Source: UBA1413 sp964552955 (lineage in GTDB: Bacteria; Bacteroidota; Bacteroidia; Bacteroidales; Prolixibacteraceae). Taken from it: a stretch of DNA of 64,000 nt. Positions 1 through 8,655 of this stretch are shown here, in pieces; within the stretch, counting starts at the first letter, position 1, and each line of letters begins with the position of its first letter. Position numbers and translations under genes: made by a program. The notes under the pieces were generated by a model. That model was given only the letters and a program-made list of their open reading frames with translations. It was not told the origin of the DNA and did not search any database. Location of the stretch: positions 3,809-67,808 of the forward strand of contig CAZKIU010000019.1 of the NCBI GenBank assembly GCA_964552955.1, written 5' to 3'.

Positions 1-1260
1 ATGGGTAAATACGTGATTGCGGCTTCCGTGAGGCGTGACGGTTCCTCCAAATTCGGGAAGAACCACCGCTGGGGGACTTTCCCCTCTGTCTCCGCTGCCT
101 GGCATATGAAGGAGGAATCCTTTCTGCGTGGAGTCAATGCCCTCGATGACCTGAAATTCAGGATCGGTTACGGCGTCTCGGGGAACCAGGACGGCCTTAG
201 CCCTTACCTCTCGCTTCCCCTCTATGGCAGGGCCGGTCAGTATTACGATAACGGCAAATGGTACACCGCCTACCAGTTTGACCAGAATGAGAATCCCGAC
301 CTGCGGTGGGAACAGACTTCCATGTTCAACATCGGTCTGGATTACAGCCTCTTTAAGGGAAGGATCAACGGTAGCATCGATTATTACGATAAGAACACGA
401 AAGACCTCCTCTATACCTATTCGGTGCCTCAGCCCCCTTACCTGAAAGGGACGATGATGGCCAATGTGGGCTCCATGAATAATAAGGGGATTGAATTCCT
501 GATCAACGGCGACGTGGTGCGCAACGGCGATTTCCGCTGGAATGCCTCCTTCAATATCGCCCATAACAGGAACGAAATCACCAGTCTCTCCAATGACCAG
601 TTCACCACCAGCGCCATCAAGACCGGGGATGCCTGGATCCGCGGAGGTTCCAACAACACCACCCATATTGTCGAAGAGGGTAAGGAAGTGGGTACTTTCT
701 ATGGCTGGCTTTGCAAGGGCATCGACGAAAACGGCAAATATATCATGGATGACATGATCGACGGCAAGGCCGGGCTGACCGACGAGGACCGCACCTACAT
801 CGGCTCGGCACAGCCTGACTTCACCTATGGCCTGGCCAATATCATCAACTACAAAAACTGGGAACTCAACTTCTTCTTCCGCGGCGTTTACGGCAATGAC
901 ATCCTGAACTTCTCGAAGATGTCCTATGCCACCACCCAGTGGCTCCCGGGCGCCAACGTGCTGAAGGAAGCCCTGACCATCGGCCTGAAAGAGAGCCCCA
1001 GGTATTGCAGCTACTACATCGAGGACGGCTCCTTCCTGCGCCTTGACAATGCCAGCCTCGCCTATAACTTCGACACGGGCGGGAAATACGGCATCAACCG
1101 TCTCAGGGTTTATCTTACCGGTCAGAACCTCTTCGTGATCACCAAGTACACCGGCCTCGACCCGGAGGTGAACATGTCGGGCCTCGACCCGGGCGTCGAA
1201 GGCCGGGAATTCTACCCGAAATCACGTACCATTTCCGTTGGTGTTAACCTGAGTTTCTAA
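1..1260 (+). CDS. SusC/RagA-type TonB-dependent outer-membrane transporter, C-terminal part
   Basis: This is the last 419 residues of a SusC-family outer-membrane beta-barrel that imports glycan fragments together with its SusD lipoprotein. The signal peptide, carboxypeptidase-like domain and plug are missing because the gene begins before the window; the ATG at position 1 is only an internal methionine. Visible family features are the barrel signature around residues 8-35 (SVRRDGSSKFG, then GTFPSVSAAW), the NENPDLRWEQT-type strand near residues 96-106, and the C-terminal RTISVGVNLSF ending in phenylalanine, as expected for an outer-membrane barrel. Family barrels run to about 1000 residues, so well over half is outside the window. 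The susD gene follows 19 bases downstream, so the two form one operon. The substrate cannot be told from this fragment. Confidence 0.95.
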   Translation: MGKYVIAASVRRDGSSKFGKNHRWGTFPSVSAAWHMKEESFLRGVNALDDLKFRIGYGVSGNQDGLSPYLSLPLYGRAGQYYDNGKWYTAYQFDQNENPDLRWEQTSMFNIGLDYSLFKGRINGSIDYYDKNTKDLLYTYSVPQPPYLKGTMMANVGSMNNKGIEFLINGDVVRNGDFRWNASFNIAHNRNEITSLSNDQFTTSAIKTGDAWIRGGSNNTTHIVEEGKEVGTFYGWLCKGIDENGKYIMDDMIDGKAGLTDEDRTYIGSAQPDFTYGLANIINYKNWELNFFFRGVYGNDILNFSKMSYATTQWLPGANVLKEALTIGLKESPRYCSYYIEDGSFLRLDNASLAYNFDTGGKYGINRLRVYLTGQNLFVITKYTGLDPEVNMSGLDPGVEGREFYPKSRTISVGVNLSF

Positions 1261-1279
1261 ATCAAAACTTTTATTGGAT

Positions 1280-2812
1280 ATGAAAAAGAGTAAAATATTC
1301 ATCTTCATAGCTGTCGTACTGACTTCTTTAGGATATTCGGGTTGCACCAACCTTGATGAGGAGGTTTACGACAAGCTCCCGGTTGACCAGTTCGGCAAGA
1401 ACACCAAGGAGGTCAACTCCCTGATCGCACCTATTTACCGTACCCTTAAAGGAGTTTATCCCGCCAACTTCTTCTACCTGAGCGAATGTTCGGGTGACAT
1501 GGCCATCACGCCAACCCGCAAGGGGGGTGACTGGTGGGATGGTGGCCAGTTTAAGGAGCTGCGCCTGCATAAATGGTCGCCCGGGAACAACTCGGTGACC
1601 AGTGCCTACAATTCCGCCACCTCGGGGATTACCCTGTGCAACAAGATATTCGTGATGATCAACGAGAATCCCTCCATTGAGAACAAGGAGATGATTCTGG
1701 CGGAAATCAGGGGAGTAAGGGCTTTCTGGTATCTGATGCTGCTCGACTATTACGGAAATGTGCCCATTGTCACCGACTTCAACGACAAGGAGCTCCCTTC
1801 CACCAAGAGCCGGGCCGACGTGTACAAGTTTGTCATGGACGAACTCAACGCCATCAAGGACAAGGTGCGGGCCGACGTCTCCTCCGCCTCTTACGGAAAG
1901 ATCACCAAGGGGGTGGTGTACACCATGCTGGCCAAGCTATACCTCAATGCCCAGGTATGGAATCCCGCCGGTGGCGCTAAATGGCAGGAGTGCATCGCGG
2001 CCTGTAACGAGGTCATGAAGCTTCCCTACCTGATCGAGCCTACCTGGAAAAACAGTTTCATCGTAAAGAACCAGAATTCACAGGAGATCATATTCCCGGT
2101 GGTTTTCAGCACCAGCGACGGCGGCAATACGATTGCCCAGCGCACTCTTCACTATCTGGCGGCTCCCTCCCTGGGCTTAAAAATCGGCACCTGGAACGGG
2201 GTTTGCGCCATGCCTGACTATGTGAAGGCTTATGATCCTGCCGACAAGCGGCTGGCCTGGTCTTTCCTGACCGGCCCGATGAAAAACCCGGCCACCGGGG
2301 AGACCTATATCACCGCCCATGGCCGGCCGCTGATCCATACCGTGGATGTCACTATGAAATATGGTTTCGACAGTGACGGCTGGGGCCAGGTGGAACAGGA
2401 AGACGGTGCCCGCTGCTGGAAATGGGAATTCGAAAGCGGACAGAACGGCGATGCCGAAAATGACTTCGCCATATACCGGCTGGCCGATGTCTACCTCATG
2501 AAAGCCGAGGCGCTGATCCGCGCCAATGGAGATATCGCCGAGGCCACACGGCTGGTTAACGTCATCCGCAGCAGAGCTTTCGATTCCCCCTCCAAGCTGA
2601 AAACCTCCGTGACCCTCGACGATGTATACAAGGAGAGAAGGTTTGAACTGGCATGGGAAATCTCCAACCGGCAGGATATGATCCGCTTCGGTACCTTCCT
2701 GAATGCCATTCCCGGATGGAAAGGGGTGACCGATGCCAAATACCTCCTTTTCCCCATCCCGCGAACGGCCAGGGATGCCAACCCCAACCTGACCCAGAAC
2801 CCGGGCTATTGA
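1280..2812 (+). CDS. RagB/SusD-family nutrient-uptake outer-membrane lipoprotein
   Basis: This is a 510-residue surface lipoprotein that caps the SusC barrel and binds the glycan. An in-frame TTG exists at 1274, but the ATG at 1280 gives a clean lipoprotein signal (MKKSKIFIFIAVVL, hydrophobic core, cysteine in YSGCTN), so I start there. Family features are the EIRGVRAFWYLMLLDYYGNVP segment near residues 140-160 (TPR-like helix followed by the conserved YGNVP), the late AIYRLADVYLMKAEALIR helix near residue 400, and the C-terminal FPIP...LTQNPGY ending typical of SusD proteins. It lies 19 bases behind the susC fragment. The next gene encodes a deacetylase-hydrolase fusion, but 350 bases with a terminator-like structure lie between, so shared transcription is uncertain. 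Confidence 0.95.
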   Translation: MKKSKIFIFIAVVLTSLGYSGCTNLDEEVYDKLPVDQFGKNTKEVNSLIAPIYRTLKGVYPANFFYLSECSGDMAITPTRKGGDWWDGGQFKELRLHKWSPGNNSVTSAYNSATSGITLCNKIFVMINENPSIENKEMILAEIRGVRAFWYLMLLDYYGNVPIVTDFNDKELPSTKSRADVYKFVMDELNAIKDKVRADVSSASYGKITKGVVYTMLAKLYLNAQVWNPAGGAKWQECIAACNEVMKLPYLIEPTWKNSFIVKNQNSQEIIFPVVFSTSDGGNTIAQRTLHYLAAPSLGLKIGTWNGVCAMPDYVKAYDPADKRLAWSFLTGPMKNPATGETYITAHGRPLIHTVDVTMKYGFDSDGWGQVEQEDGARCWKWEFESGQNGDAENDFAIYRLADVYLMKAEALIRANGDIAEATRLVNVIRSRAFDSPSKLKTSVTLDDVYKERRFELAWEISNRQDMIRFGTFLNAIPGWKGVTDAKYLLFPIPRTARDANPNLTQNPGY

Positions 2813-2844
2813 TAGTTAATAGTTTAACGTTCTGATTTATACCC

Positions 2845-2983
2845 GAGACTGCACCAGTGATGCCGTCCACTTTGCCGGATGGTCTCCCTCCCCTTCTTTA
2901 CGGGACCCTTCTCCCTTTCTGCGGAACTTTCGCGGAAAACGGAAGGTCTGCAGAAAGGGAGATCCTGGTGCAGTCTCTTTTTT
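2845..2983 (+). terminator. Large nested inverted-repeat structure ending in a T run, behind susD
   Basis: A 13-base arm at 2845-2857 (GAGACTGCACCAG) is perfectly complementary to 2965-2977, and is followed at once by a run of T to 2983. Inside it, a second perfect 12-base arm at 2911-2922 (CTCCCTTTCTGC) pairs with 2950-2961. A smaller stem (CCGTCC with GGATGG) sits at about 2864-2883. The whole folds as a multibranched RNA of about 135 nucleotides with a U tail, much larger than an ordinary terminator. It probably ends the susCD message; it could also be a 3' UTR RNA or the remnant of a small palindromic element. The rest of 2813-3161 shows no convincing gene. Confidence 0.6.
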
Positions 2984-3161
2984 ATAGACCCTGATTTATG
3001 GGAATCTTACCTTTTTGATAGTTTTACAATCTGTATCCGGGTCCTTTGGAAAAGCATGGCCCGGAAAAAGCCTTTCGACCGATGCGGTTGCCGGTTAATG
3101 GCATCAGTGCTGACCGGCCGTTGTATAAAAAAACAGAACCTTAATTAATAGGAACAAGCAT

Positions 3162-5081
3162 ATGAAGAAACTGATTCTCCTTTCAGGGCTGGTATGGCTT
3201 TCGGTGCTGGCAATGGCCCAGCAGGCACTTCCGCCCCGGCTGATCGTCCGTGCCGATGACATGGGTTCTTTTCAGGCTGCCAACGATGCTACCCTGCGGA
3301 GTTACACCAACGGCATTGTCACTTCCATAGAGGTGATGGCCGTGACCCCCTGGTTTCCCGAAGCCGTACGTATGCTCAACGAAAATCCCGGTATCGACGT
3401 CGGTCTGCACCTGGTGCTCACCAGCGAATGGGATAACATCAAATGGCGGCCCCTGACCCAGGCGCCCGGGCTCACCGATCACAACGGTTCTTTCTTTCCG
3501 AAGATCTTCCCCGATAAAAATTACCCGGGGCAGTCGGTCATGGAGAGCCGGTGGACTCCGGAGGAGGTGGAACGGGAATTCAGGGCACAGATTGAGCTGG
3601 CCCTGCGCAACATCCCCCGGATTAGCCACCTCTCGGGGCATATGGGCTCCACGGCGTTTGACCCCAGGGTGGCAGAAATAACGGCCCGGCTGGCCGAAGA
3701 GTATCATCTGCCTTGTGTCGACCGGAATGGGATGGCTTATTTCTACCAGACGGGCGGCAACAAGGGGAAAACTCCGGAAAAGGGAGATTCCGGAGAAAAG
3801 GGAAAATCAGTGGTCCCTGGCCTTGAAGTTTCTGAAGTAAAATCTACCGGGTTCTCTGGGCCCCACGCCACCCAGAAGGAGAAGATTGAAAGTTTCACCG
3901 CCATGCTCAACACCCTGGAAAAGGGTAAAACCTACGTCTTCGTGGAGCACCCGGCTTACAATACTCCCGAGATGCAGGCGGTCCACCATATCGGCTATGA
4001 GGATGTGGCCGTCGACCGGCAGGGGGTTGCAGATCTTTTCACGAGTGACCGGGTCAGGCAGGTCATTGCTGAAAGGGGAATTGAACTGGTCAATTACAAC
4101 GCGGTTTTCAAGGCGCTGCCCCGGAGCACGCCTGAAGCCGAAAAGGTAGATATACAGGGCATCGGTAACTATTTCGAGGCGGTGAAGCAAAGCGGCCAGG
4201 AGTTGCACAGTGTGATGGTGCTACGTCATGGGAAGGTGGTGGCCGAAAAGTGGTTCCATGGGCATGGCCCGGCCATCCCCCATGTGATGCATTCGGTGAG
4301 CAAAACATGGACGTCTACGGCGGTGGGCTTTGCCGTCCAGGAAGGCCTCCTGAAGGTTACAGACAAAGTGATCCGCTATTTCCCCGATGATTTACCCAAG
4401 GAGGTCACCCCCTGGCTGGCCGACCTGGAAATCCGCGACCTGCTGACCATGTCGGTGGGGCATGCCACGGAGCCATCGCTCGACAGAACGCGGCCTGACC
4501 TGAGCTGGGAGAAGACTTTTCTGGCCCATCCCATCAAATATGAGCCGGGAACGAAATACCTCTACAATAGCATGGCCACCTATATGGTAGCGGCGATCCT
4601 GCAGAAGGTGACCGGCGAGAGGGTGCTCGACTACCTCTACCCGCGGTTGCTGCGTCCCCTGGGGGTCACCGGTGCCGTATGGGAAACCAGTCCCTCGGGC
4701 GTCAATTGCGGCGGCTGGGGCCTCCACATCAAGACCGAGGATATGGCCAAACTGGGGCAGTTCTATCTGCAAAAGGGCAAATGGAACGGGAAACAACTGC
4801 TGAACGAAGCCTGGTTTGAGGAAGCGACCAAAGCACATATCACCCAACCTCCGCAGTGGTTCCCTGAAGACGGCAACCCCCTGGAAAGTGACTGGGTCCA
4901 GGGTTACGGTTACCAGGTCTGGCGCTGCCGCCACAATGCCTTCCGGGCCGATGGCGCCGTGGGCCAGTTTATCATCGTCATCCCCGACAAGGATGCCGTA
5001 GTGGTCACCACCGCCAACATCAATGATATGCAGGGGGAGATCAACCTGATCTGGGAACACCTCCTCCCCGCCATGAAATAG
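3162..5081 (+). CDS. Secreted fusion: YdjC/ChbG-type carbohydrate deacetylase plus beta-lactamase-fold serine hydrolase
   Basis: This 639-residue protein joins two enzyme families in one frame. Residues 1-20 are a signal peptide ending near AMAQQ. Residues 25-320 are a YdjC/ChbG-type polysaccharide deacetylase domain: RADDMG gives the metal-binding DD pair, GLHL and SGHMGS give the histidine ligands. Family members remove acetyl groups from oligosaccharides such as chitooligosaccharides. Residues about 335-639 are a class C beta-lactamase/esterase fold, with S378-V-S-K381 as the SxxK nucleophile motif and Y468-N-S as the usual YxN region in altered form; the third motif is replaced by a GAVGQ segment, as in many non-lactamase serine hydrolases. 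Residues 195-225, rich in K, G and E, look like a linker inside or at the edge of the first domain. Acting outside the cytoplasm on acylated glycans or peptides is an inference. Confidence 0.88.
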   Translation: MKKLILLSGLVWLSVLAMAQQALPPRLIVRADDMGSFQAANDATLRSYTNGIVTSIEVMAVTPWFPEAVRMLNENPGIDVGLHLVLTSEWDNIKWRPLTQAPGLTDHNGSFFPKIFPDKNYPGQSVMESRWTPEEVEREFRAQIELALRNIPRISHLSGHMGSTAFDPRVAEITARLAEEYHLPCVDRNGMAYFYQTGGNKGKTPEKGDSGEKGKSVVPGLEVSEVKSTGFSGPHATQKEKIESFTAMLNTLEKGKTYVFVEHPAYNTPEMQAVHHIGYEDVAVDRQGVADLFTSDRVRQVIAERGIELVNYNAVFKALPRSTPEAEKVDIQGIGNYFEAVKQSGQELHSVMVLRHGKVVAEKWFHGHGPAIPHVMHSVSKTWTSTAVGFAVQEGLLKVTDKVIRYFPDDLPKEVTPWLADLEIRDLLTMSVGHATEPSLDRTRPDLSWEKTFLAHPIKYEPGTKYLYNSMATYMVAAILQKVTGERVLDYLYPRLLRPLGVTGAVWETSPSGVNCGGWGLHIKTEDMAKLGQFYLQKGKWNGKQLLNEAWFEEATKAHITQPPQWFPEDGNPLESDWVQGYGYQVWRCRHNAFRADGAVGQFIIVIPDKDAVVVTTANINDMQGEINLIWEHLLPAMK

Positions 5082-5086
5082 GAGTT

Positions 5087-5172
5087 GTCGCTGTGCGCCG
5101 AAAGGATCAAAATCCGTCGCTGTGCGCCGAAAGGATCAGAGCCCGTCGCTGCGAGCCGGAGCTCCTGAGCCC
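5087..5172 (+). repeat. Three tandem direct repeats of about 29 bp
   Basis: Copies begin at 5087, 5116 and 5145, each starting GTCGCTG. The first two agree over their first 23 bases; the third is shorter and diverged. The array begins six bases after the stop codon of the deacetylase fusion. There are no spacers, so this is a plain minisatellite and not a CRISPR array. The remaining bases to 5360 hold no gene that I can support; the region lies between two convergent genes. Confidence 0.75.
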
Positions 5173-5360
5173 AACCCTCAGAACAGCCCAGCACAAGAAC
5201 CCTGCCTTCCGATAAGGCCTATGCCAGAGGCCCTCGATGCATTCACCAAGGCCCAGAGGCTGACCCTCCGGTCAGGTGGGGTGTTTGTTTAGGTACAGGT
5301 TGAAATACAGGGTCAGATTAAGGTCAAGGCTATGGTGGAGGGCTTTCGGTCAGGTGACCT

Positions 5361-7058
5361 CTATTCATTCAGTATCTGCCCCTTCTCGAGCAGTACCTTC
5401 TTCAGGGCAGGGTAGGGAACCTCCTGGACCGGGATTTTACGATCGATGGCCATGCAGGCCGCTACGGCGGCCGACTGCCCCAGGATCATGAAGACGGGTT
5501 CCATACGGATGGAGCCGTAGGCAATATGGGTCGCCGACACGCAAACGGGGACCAGCAGGTTGGTGCATTCCTCCTGTCGGGGGACCACTGAGCCATAGGC
5601 GATGGCATAGGGCCCCGGCAGTCCCAGCCCCACATCCCCTTCATTCTGAACGTTGCCGTTTTCGTCGGCATACCGTTGCACGTTGTGGGAGTCAATGGTA
5701 TAGGAGCCCATACCGATGGATTCCGGGGTGGGGGAGCGACGCGTCAGTTCGTTCTCGGTCATCACAAAACTTCCCCGCATCCGGCGCGACTCTCTGATGT
5801 ACAACTGATGGGGCCATCCGCCGTGGTCTCTGAACTCATCGGCCGCCAGTCCCCACGCTCCCATTTTTCTGCGGATGGCTTCCGGAACACCTTCATCGTG
5901 GGTCATAAACCAGAGCAGTCCCTTCTGGTACTCCTCATGGGCTTTGATGATTTCCCTGCGCTGTTCATAGGAAGCCCCGGGATAGTCGTAATTCATACCG
6001 ATATAGTCGCTGCTGACGGGGCCATGGTTATTGGTGTCGGTTTTCCGGTTGGGAAGGGCGTCGTATTTGTCGAAGACTTCGTTCCATCCCCGTTCGAAAA
6101 CCCTGGCCAGCAGTTCATACCTGGTGGAATCGTAGTTCGCGGGGCGGGGAAAGGGAATCCTGTTGGCAGGATGGTCGGTCATACAGAGCCGGAAACAGTA
6201 AGCCTGGACGCGGTGATCGGCCGATCCGTTTTCACCCGGAGGATCAGGACTCACCAGGGGCAGAAGTCCGCTGCCGGGGTCTCCCGGAATCTTGTATGCG
6301 CTGACAGGCTCCTTCAGCACCATGAAGTTGTGGCGGTGGTGCCAGGCGCCTTTCTGGACCCCGTTCCACAGCTCGCCGAACTCGGCGTTGCTCTCTCGGC
6401 CGGTGACAAAACCTACGCCTGCCGCAGCCATCAGGTCCCCCTCATAGGTGGCATCCATAAATATTTGGCCTCTGAAGGTCATGCCAGAAAGGGTGGTGAT
6501 CGAAACGATCCTCCCCTTTTTCAGGGTCACCCCCTTCGCTCGGTCCAGCCATTCATCCCGGAACACGGGGATGGCGTATTCACGGATATAATCCTCGAAG
6601 ATCTTCTCGGCCACGTGGGGCTCAAAGAGCCACATGGTGCGGTTTTCACCATCAATGGCGGGAGTGCCCTGCCCTTTGTTCCCGAAGTCTGCGGATTTCT
6701 GCCATCTCCAGGCTGAATCGCTCTGGTAGTGAAGCCATACCCGGTGATAAAAATCACGCGACAATCCGCCGATGGTCTCCTTCTTTCCCGTATCGGTGTA
6801 TCCCAGTCCCCCCGAGGTGAGCCCTCCCACATGGAGGTCGGGGGAGACCACTACCACGCTCCTCCCGGAGCGGATGACTTCTACCGCGGCGATGATGGCT
6901 GCTGACGTTCCACCGTAGATGACCACATCGGCGCGAACCACCCTCTGCCCGGTGGCTGTGGAAGAAAATGGCCGTCTGGCTTCAGCCTGACCAGGCAGGA
7001 GGATCATCATCGCCAGCCACAGGAGTAACGTCACTTCTGAAAGGGATGGGGTTCTCAT
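5361..7058 (-). CDS. Secreted FAD-dependent oxidoreductase (FAD_oxidored, PF12831-like)
   Basis: This 565-residue protein has an N-terminal signal peptide (a hydrophobic stretch ending near GQAEA) and then a Rossmann FAD-binding start, ADVVIYGGTSAAIIAA, near residues 43-58. The segment VGGLTSGGLGYTDTG near residue 77 and DATYEGDLMAAAG near residue 203 are the conserved motifs of the PF12831 family, many members of which sit in glycan-utilisation loci of Bacteroidetes and are loosely called xanthan lyase-like. The substrate is unknown. Its ATG overlaps the TGA of the upstream CstA-type permease in an ATGA arrangement, so the two are translationally coupled. A link to sugar or sugar-acid oxidation outside the cytoplasm is an inference. 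Confidence 0.85.
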   Translation of the reverse strand: MRTPSLSEVTLLLWLAMMILLPGQAEARRPFSSTATGQRVVRADVVIYGGTSAAIIAAVEVIRSGRSVVVVSPDLHVGGLTSGGLGYTDTGKKETIGGLSRDFYHRVWLHYQSDSAWRWQKSADFGNKGQGTPAIDGENRTMWLFEPHVAEKIFEDYIREYAIPVFRDEWLDRAKGVTLKKGRIVSITTLSGMTFRGQIFMDATYEGDLMAAAGVGFVTGRESNAEFGELWNGVQKGAWHHRHNFMVLKEPVSAYKIPGDPGSGLLPLVSPDPPGENGSADHRVQAYCFRLCMTDHPANRIPFPRPANYDSTRYELLARVFERGWNEVFDKYDALPNRKTDTNNHGPVSSDYIGMNYDYPGASYEQRREIIKAHEEYQKGLLWFMTHDEGVPEAIRRKMGAWGLAADEFRDHGGWPHQLYIRESRRMRGSFVMTENELTRRSPTPESIGMGSYTIDSHNVQRYADENGNVQNEGDVGLGLPGPYAIAYGSVVPRQEECTNLLVPVCVSATHIAYGSIRMEPVFMILGQSAAVAACMAIDRKIPVQEVPYPALKKVLLEKGQILNE

Positions 7059-8494
7059 TTTGGGGGAAATGCTTTAAGTTGGTTATTCCGGTAAAAGAAG
7101 AAGAGTAAGCCGGCAACAACTGCGGCGAGGATGCCGGCAGGCACCGCTATGTGGAGGGAGAGGGCGAAGCCTTCCGGCGCGAAAAGGAGATAGGCGGTGA
7201 TGACGGCGGTCATGAAAAGGGCAGGCAGGAAGGTCACCAGGAAGGCCCATTTTCTTCGCATCAGATAAATGGTGATGGTCCAGAGTACCAAGGTGGCCAG
7301 GGTTTGGTTGGCCCAGGCAAAATAGCGCCAGATGATATCGAAGTCGGTACGGGTCAGCAGGAAGCCAATGGCGAAGAGGGGGATCGAGATAATAAGTCTG
7401 TTTTTCACGGGGCCCTGTTTCAGGTGGAGGAAGTCGGCGACGATAAGGCGGGCGCTCCGGAAGGCGGTATCGCCCGAGGTGATAGGGGCGGCCACCACTC
7501 CCAGCAATGCCAGGGCACCCCCCACCTTCCCGAGGAGGGAATTGGAGATGAGGTTGACGACCCAGGCGGCATTCCCCTGATGCTCGCTCATCACCTGATT
7601 GAGCTGTTCTATCCCCCCGAAGAAACTCATGCTGATGGTGGCCCAGATCATGGCTACCACCGACTCGGTGATCATCGCCCCATAGAAGACCCGCCGGCCC
7701 AGCTTCTCATTGGTGATGCAGCGGGCCATCAGGGGCGACTGGGTGGCGTGGAATCCTGAGATGGCCCCACAGGCGATGGTGATGAACAGCATCGGGAAGA
7801 CAGGGAACCTCTCTGGAGTGACATGGAAATTCCGGAGGTTGGAAAGGGTGAGCTCAGGAATGGAATACCCTTTTACCAGCAACGCGGTCATCAGTCCGAC
7901 CGCCATGAACAACAGCGCAAAGCCAAATACAGGGTAAACACGGCCGATGATCTTATCGATGGGCAACATGGTGGCCAGAATGTAGTAAATGAAGACGACC
8001 CACACCCAGAAGGTCATGTCGAGTACTTCGGGGGTCAGGCTTTCCAGGATTTTGGCCGGGCCGGTGATGAACACAGCCCCCACGATCACCATCAGAACGA
8101 CCGTGAAGCCCCGGGCAAACTGTTTGGTGCCCTTCCCCATGTAAATACCGATGATCTCGGTGATGCTCATCCCCTGGTGGCGGATGGAGAGCATGCCGCT
8201 GAAGTAGTCGTGGACGGCCCCGGCAAAGACCCCTCCCAGGATGATCCAGAGGTAAGCCACCGGCCCCCACATCGCTCCGGCCACCGCACCGAAAATAGGC
8301 CCCAGTCCGGCGATGTTCAGAAACTGAATCAGAAAAACCCGCCACCATGGCATAGGAACATAGTCTACTCCATCGGTCATGGAGAGGGCCGGGGTCTTAC
8401 GCGACCCATCCACTCCTTCGATGCGTTCCAGAAGCCTGGAATAAAGGAAATATCCCAGGAGCAAAAAGGCCAGGGCTAAAACAAATGTGATCAT
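7055..8494 (-). CDS. CstA-family permease (carbon starvation protein A type)
   Basis: This is a polytopic inner-membrane protein of 479 residues with about 12-14 hydrophobic helices. CstA proteins carry peptides or pyruvate into the cell. The family core is seen in NIAGLGPIFGAVAG, then MWGPVAYLWIILGGVF and GAVHDYFSGM near residues 60-105, and ITSGDTAFRSARLIVAD near residue 340. It is shorter than the roughly 700-residue Escherichia coli CstA, as in many Bacteroidetes homologues. An in-frame TTG at 8518 is available, but the ATG at 8494 gives a normal N-terminus leading straight into the first helix. The FAD-dependent oxidoreductase overlaps it by four bases and should be made from the same message. 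Confidence 0.88.
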   Translation of the reverse strand: MITFVLALAFLLLGYFLYSRLLERIEGVDGSRKTPALSMTDGVDYVPMPWWRVFLIQFLNIAGLGPIFGAVAGAMWGPVAYLWIILGGVFAGAVHDYFSGMLSIRHQGMSITEIIGIYMGKGTKQFARGFTVVLMVIVGAVFITGPAKILESLTPEVLDMTFWVWVVFIYYILATMLPIDKIIGRVYPVFGFALLFMAVGLMTALLVKGYSIPELTLSNLRNFHVTPERFPVFPMLFITIACGAISGFHATQSPLMARCITNEKLGRRVFYGAMITESVVAMIWATISMSFFGGIEQLNQVMSEHQGNAAWVVNLISNSLLGKVGGALALLGVVAAPITSGDTAFRSARLIVADFLHLKQGPVKNRLIISIPLFAIGFLLTRTDFDIIWRYFAWANQTLATLVLWTITIYLMRRKWAFLVTFLPALFMTAVITAYLLFAPEGFALSLHIAVPAGILAAVVAGLLFFFYRNNQLKAFPPK

Positions 8495-8655
8495 CTTCTT
8501 AATTTTAGGAAAAACCAAGGCGTTGGCCGGCCTGGTTTTTCATTCGCATAGGATATGTGAGGTTCAAAAATAACAAACTTCGCTGCGATTCTCCATGTTC
8601 TTGTCAAATCTGGAACTATTATTCTATTTTTATCCTTTTAAAACACACCTCTTTT

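Noticed and set aside
2879..3148. 89-residue frame between susD and the deacetylase fusion
   Set aside because: It begins inside the nested inverted-repeat structure, and its composition is not that of a folded protein family.
3162..5081. True beta-lactamase (antibiotic resistance gene)
   Set aside because: The SxxK motif is present, but the third lactamase motif is not, the YxN region is changed and the fusion partner is a carbohydrate deacetylase.
5087..5172. CRISPR-like array
   Set aside because: The 29-bp repeats are directly adjacent with no spacers, and there are no cas genes in the window.
7151..8479. Long plus-strand frames opposite the CstA gene
   Set aside because: They are charged, repetitive translations of the antisense strand of a membrane protein gene in GC-rich DNA.
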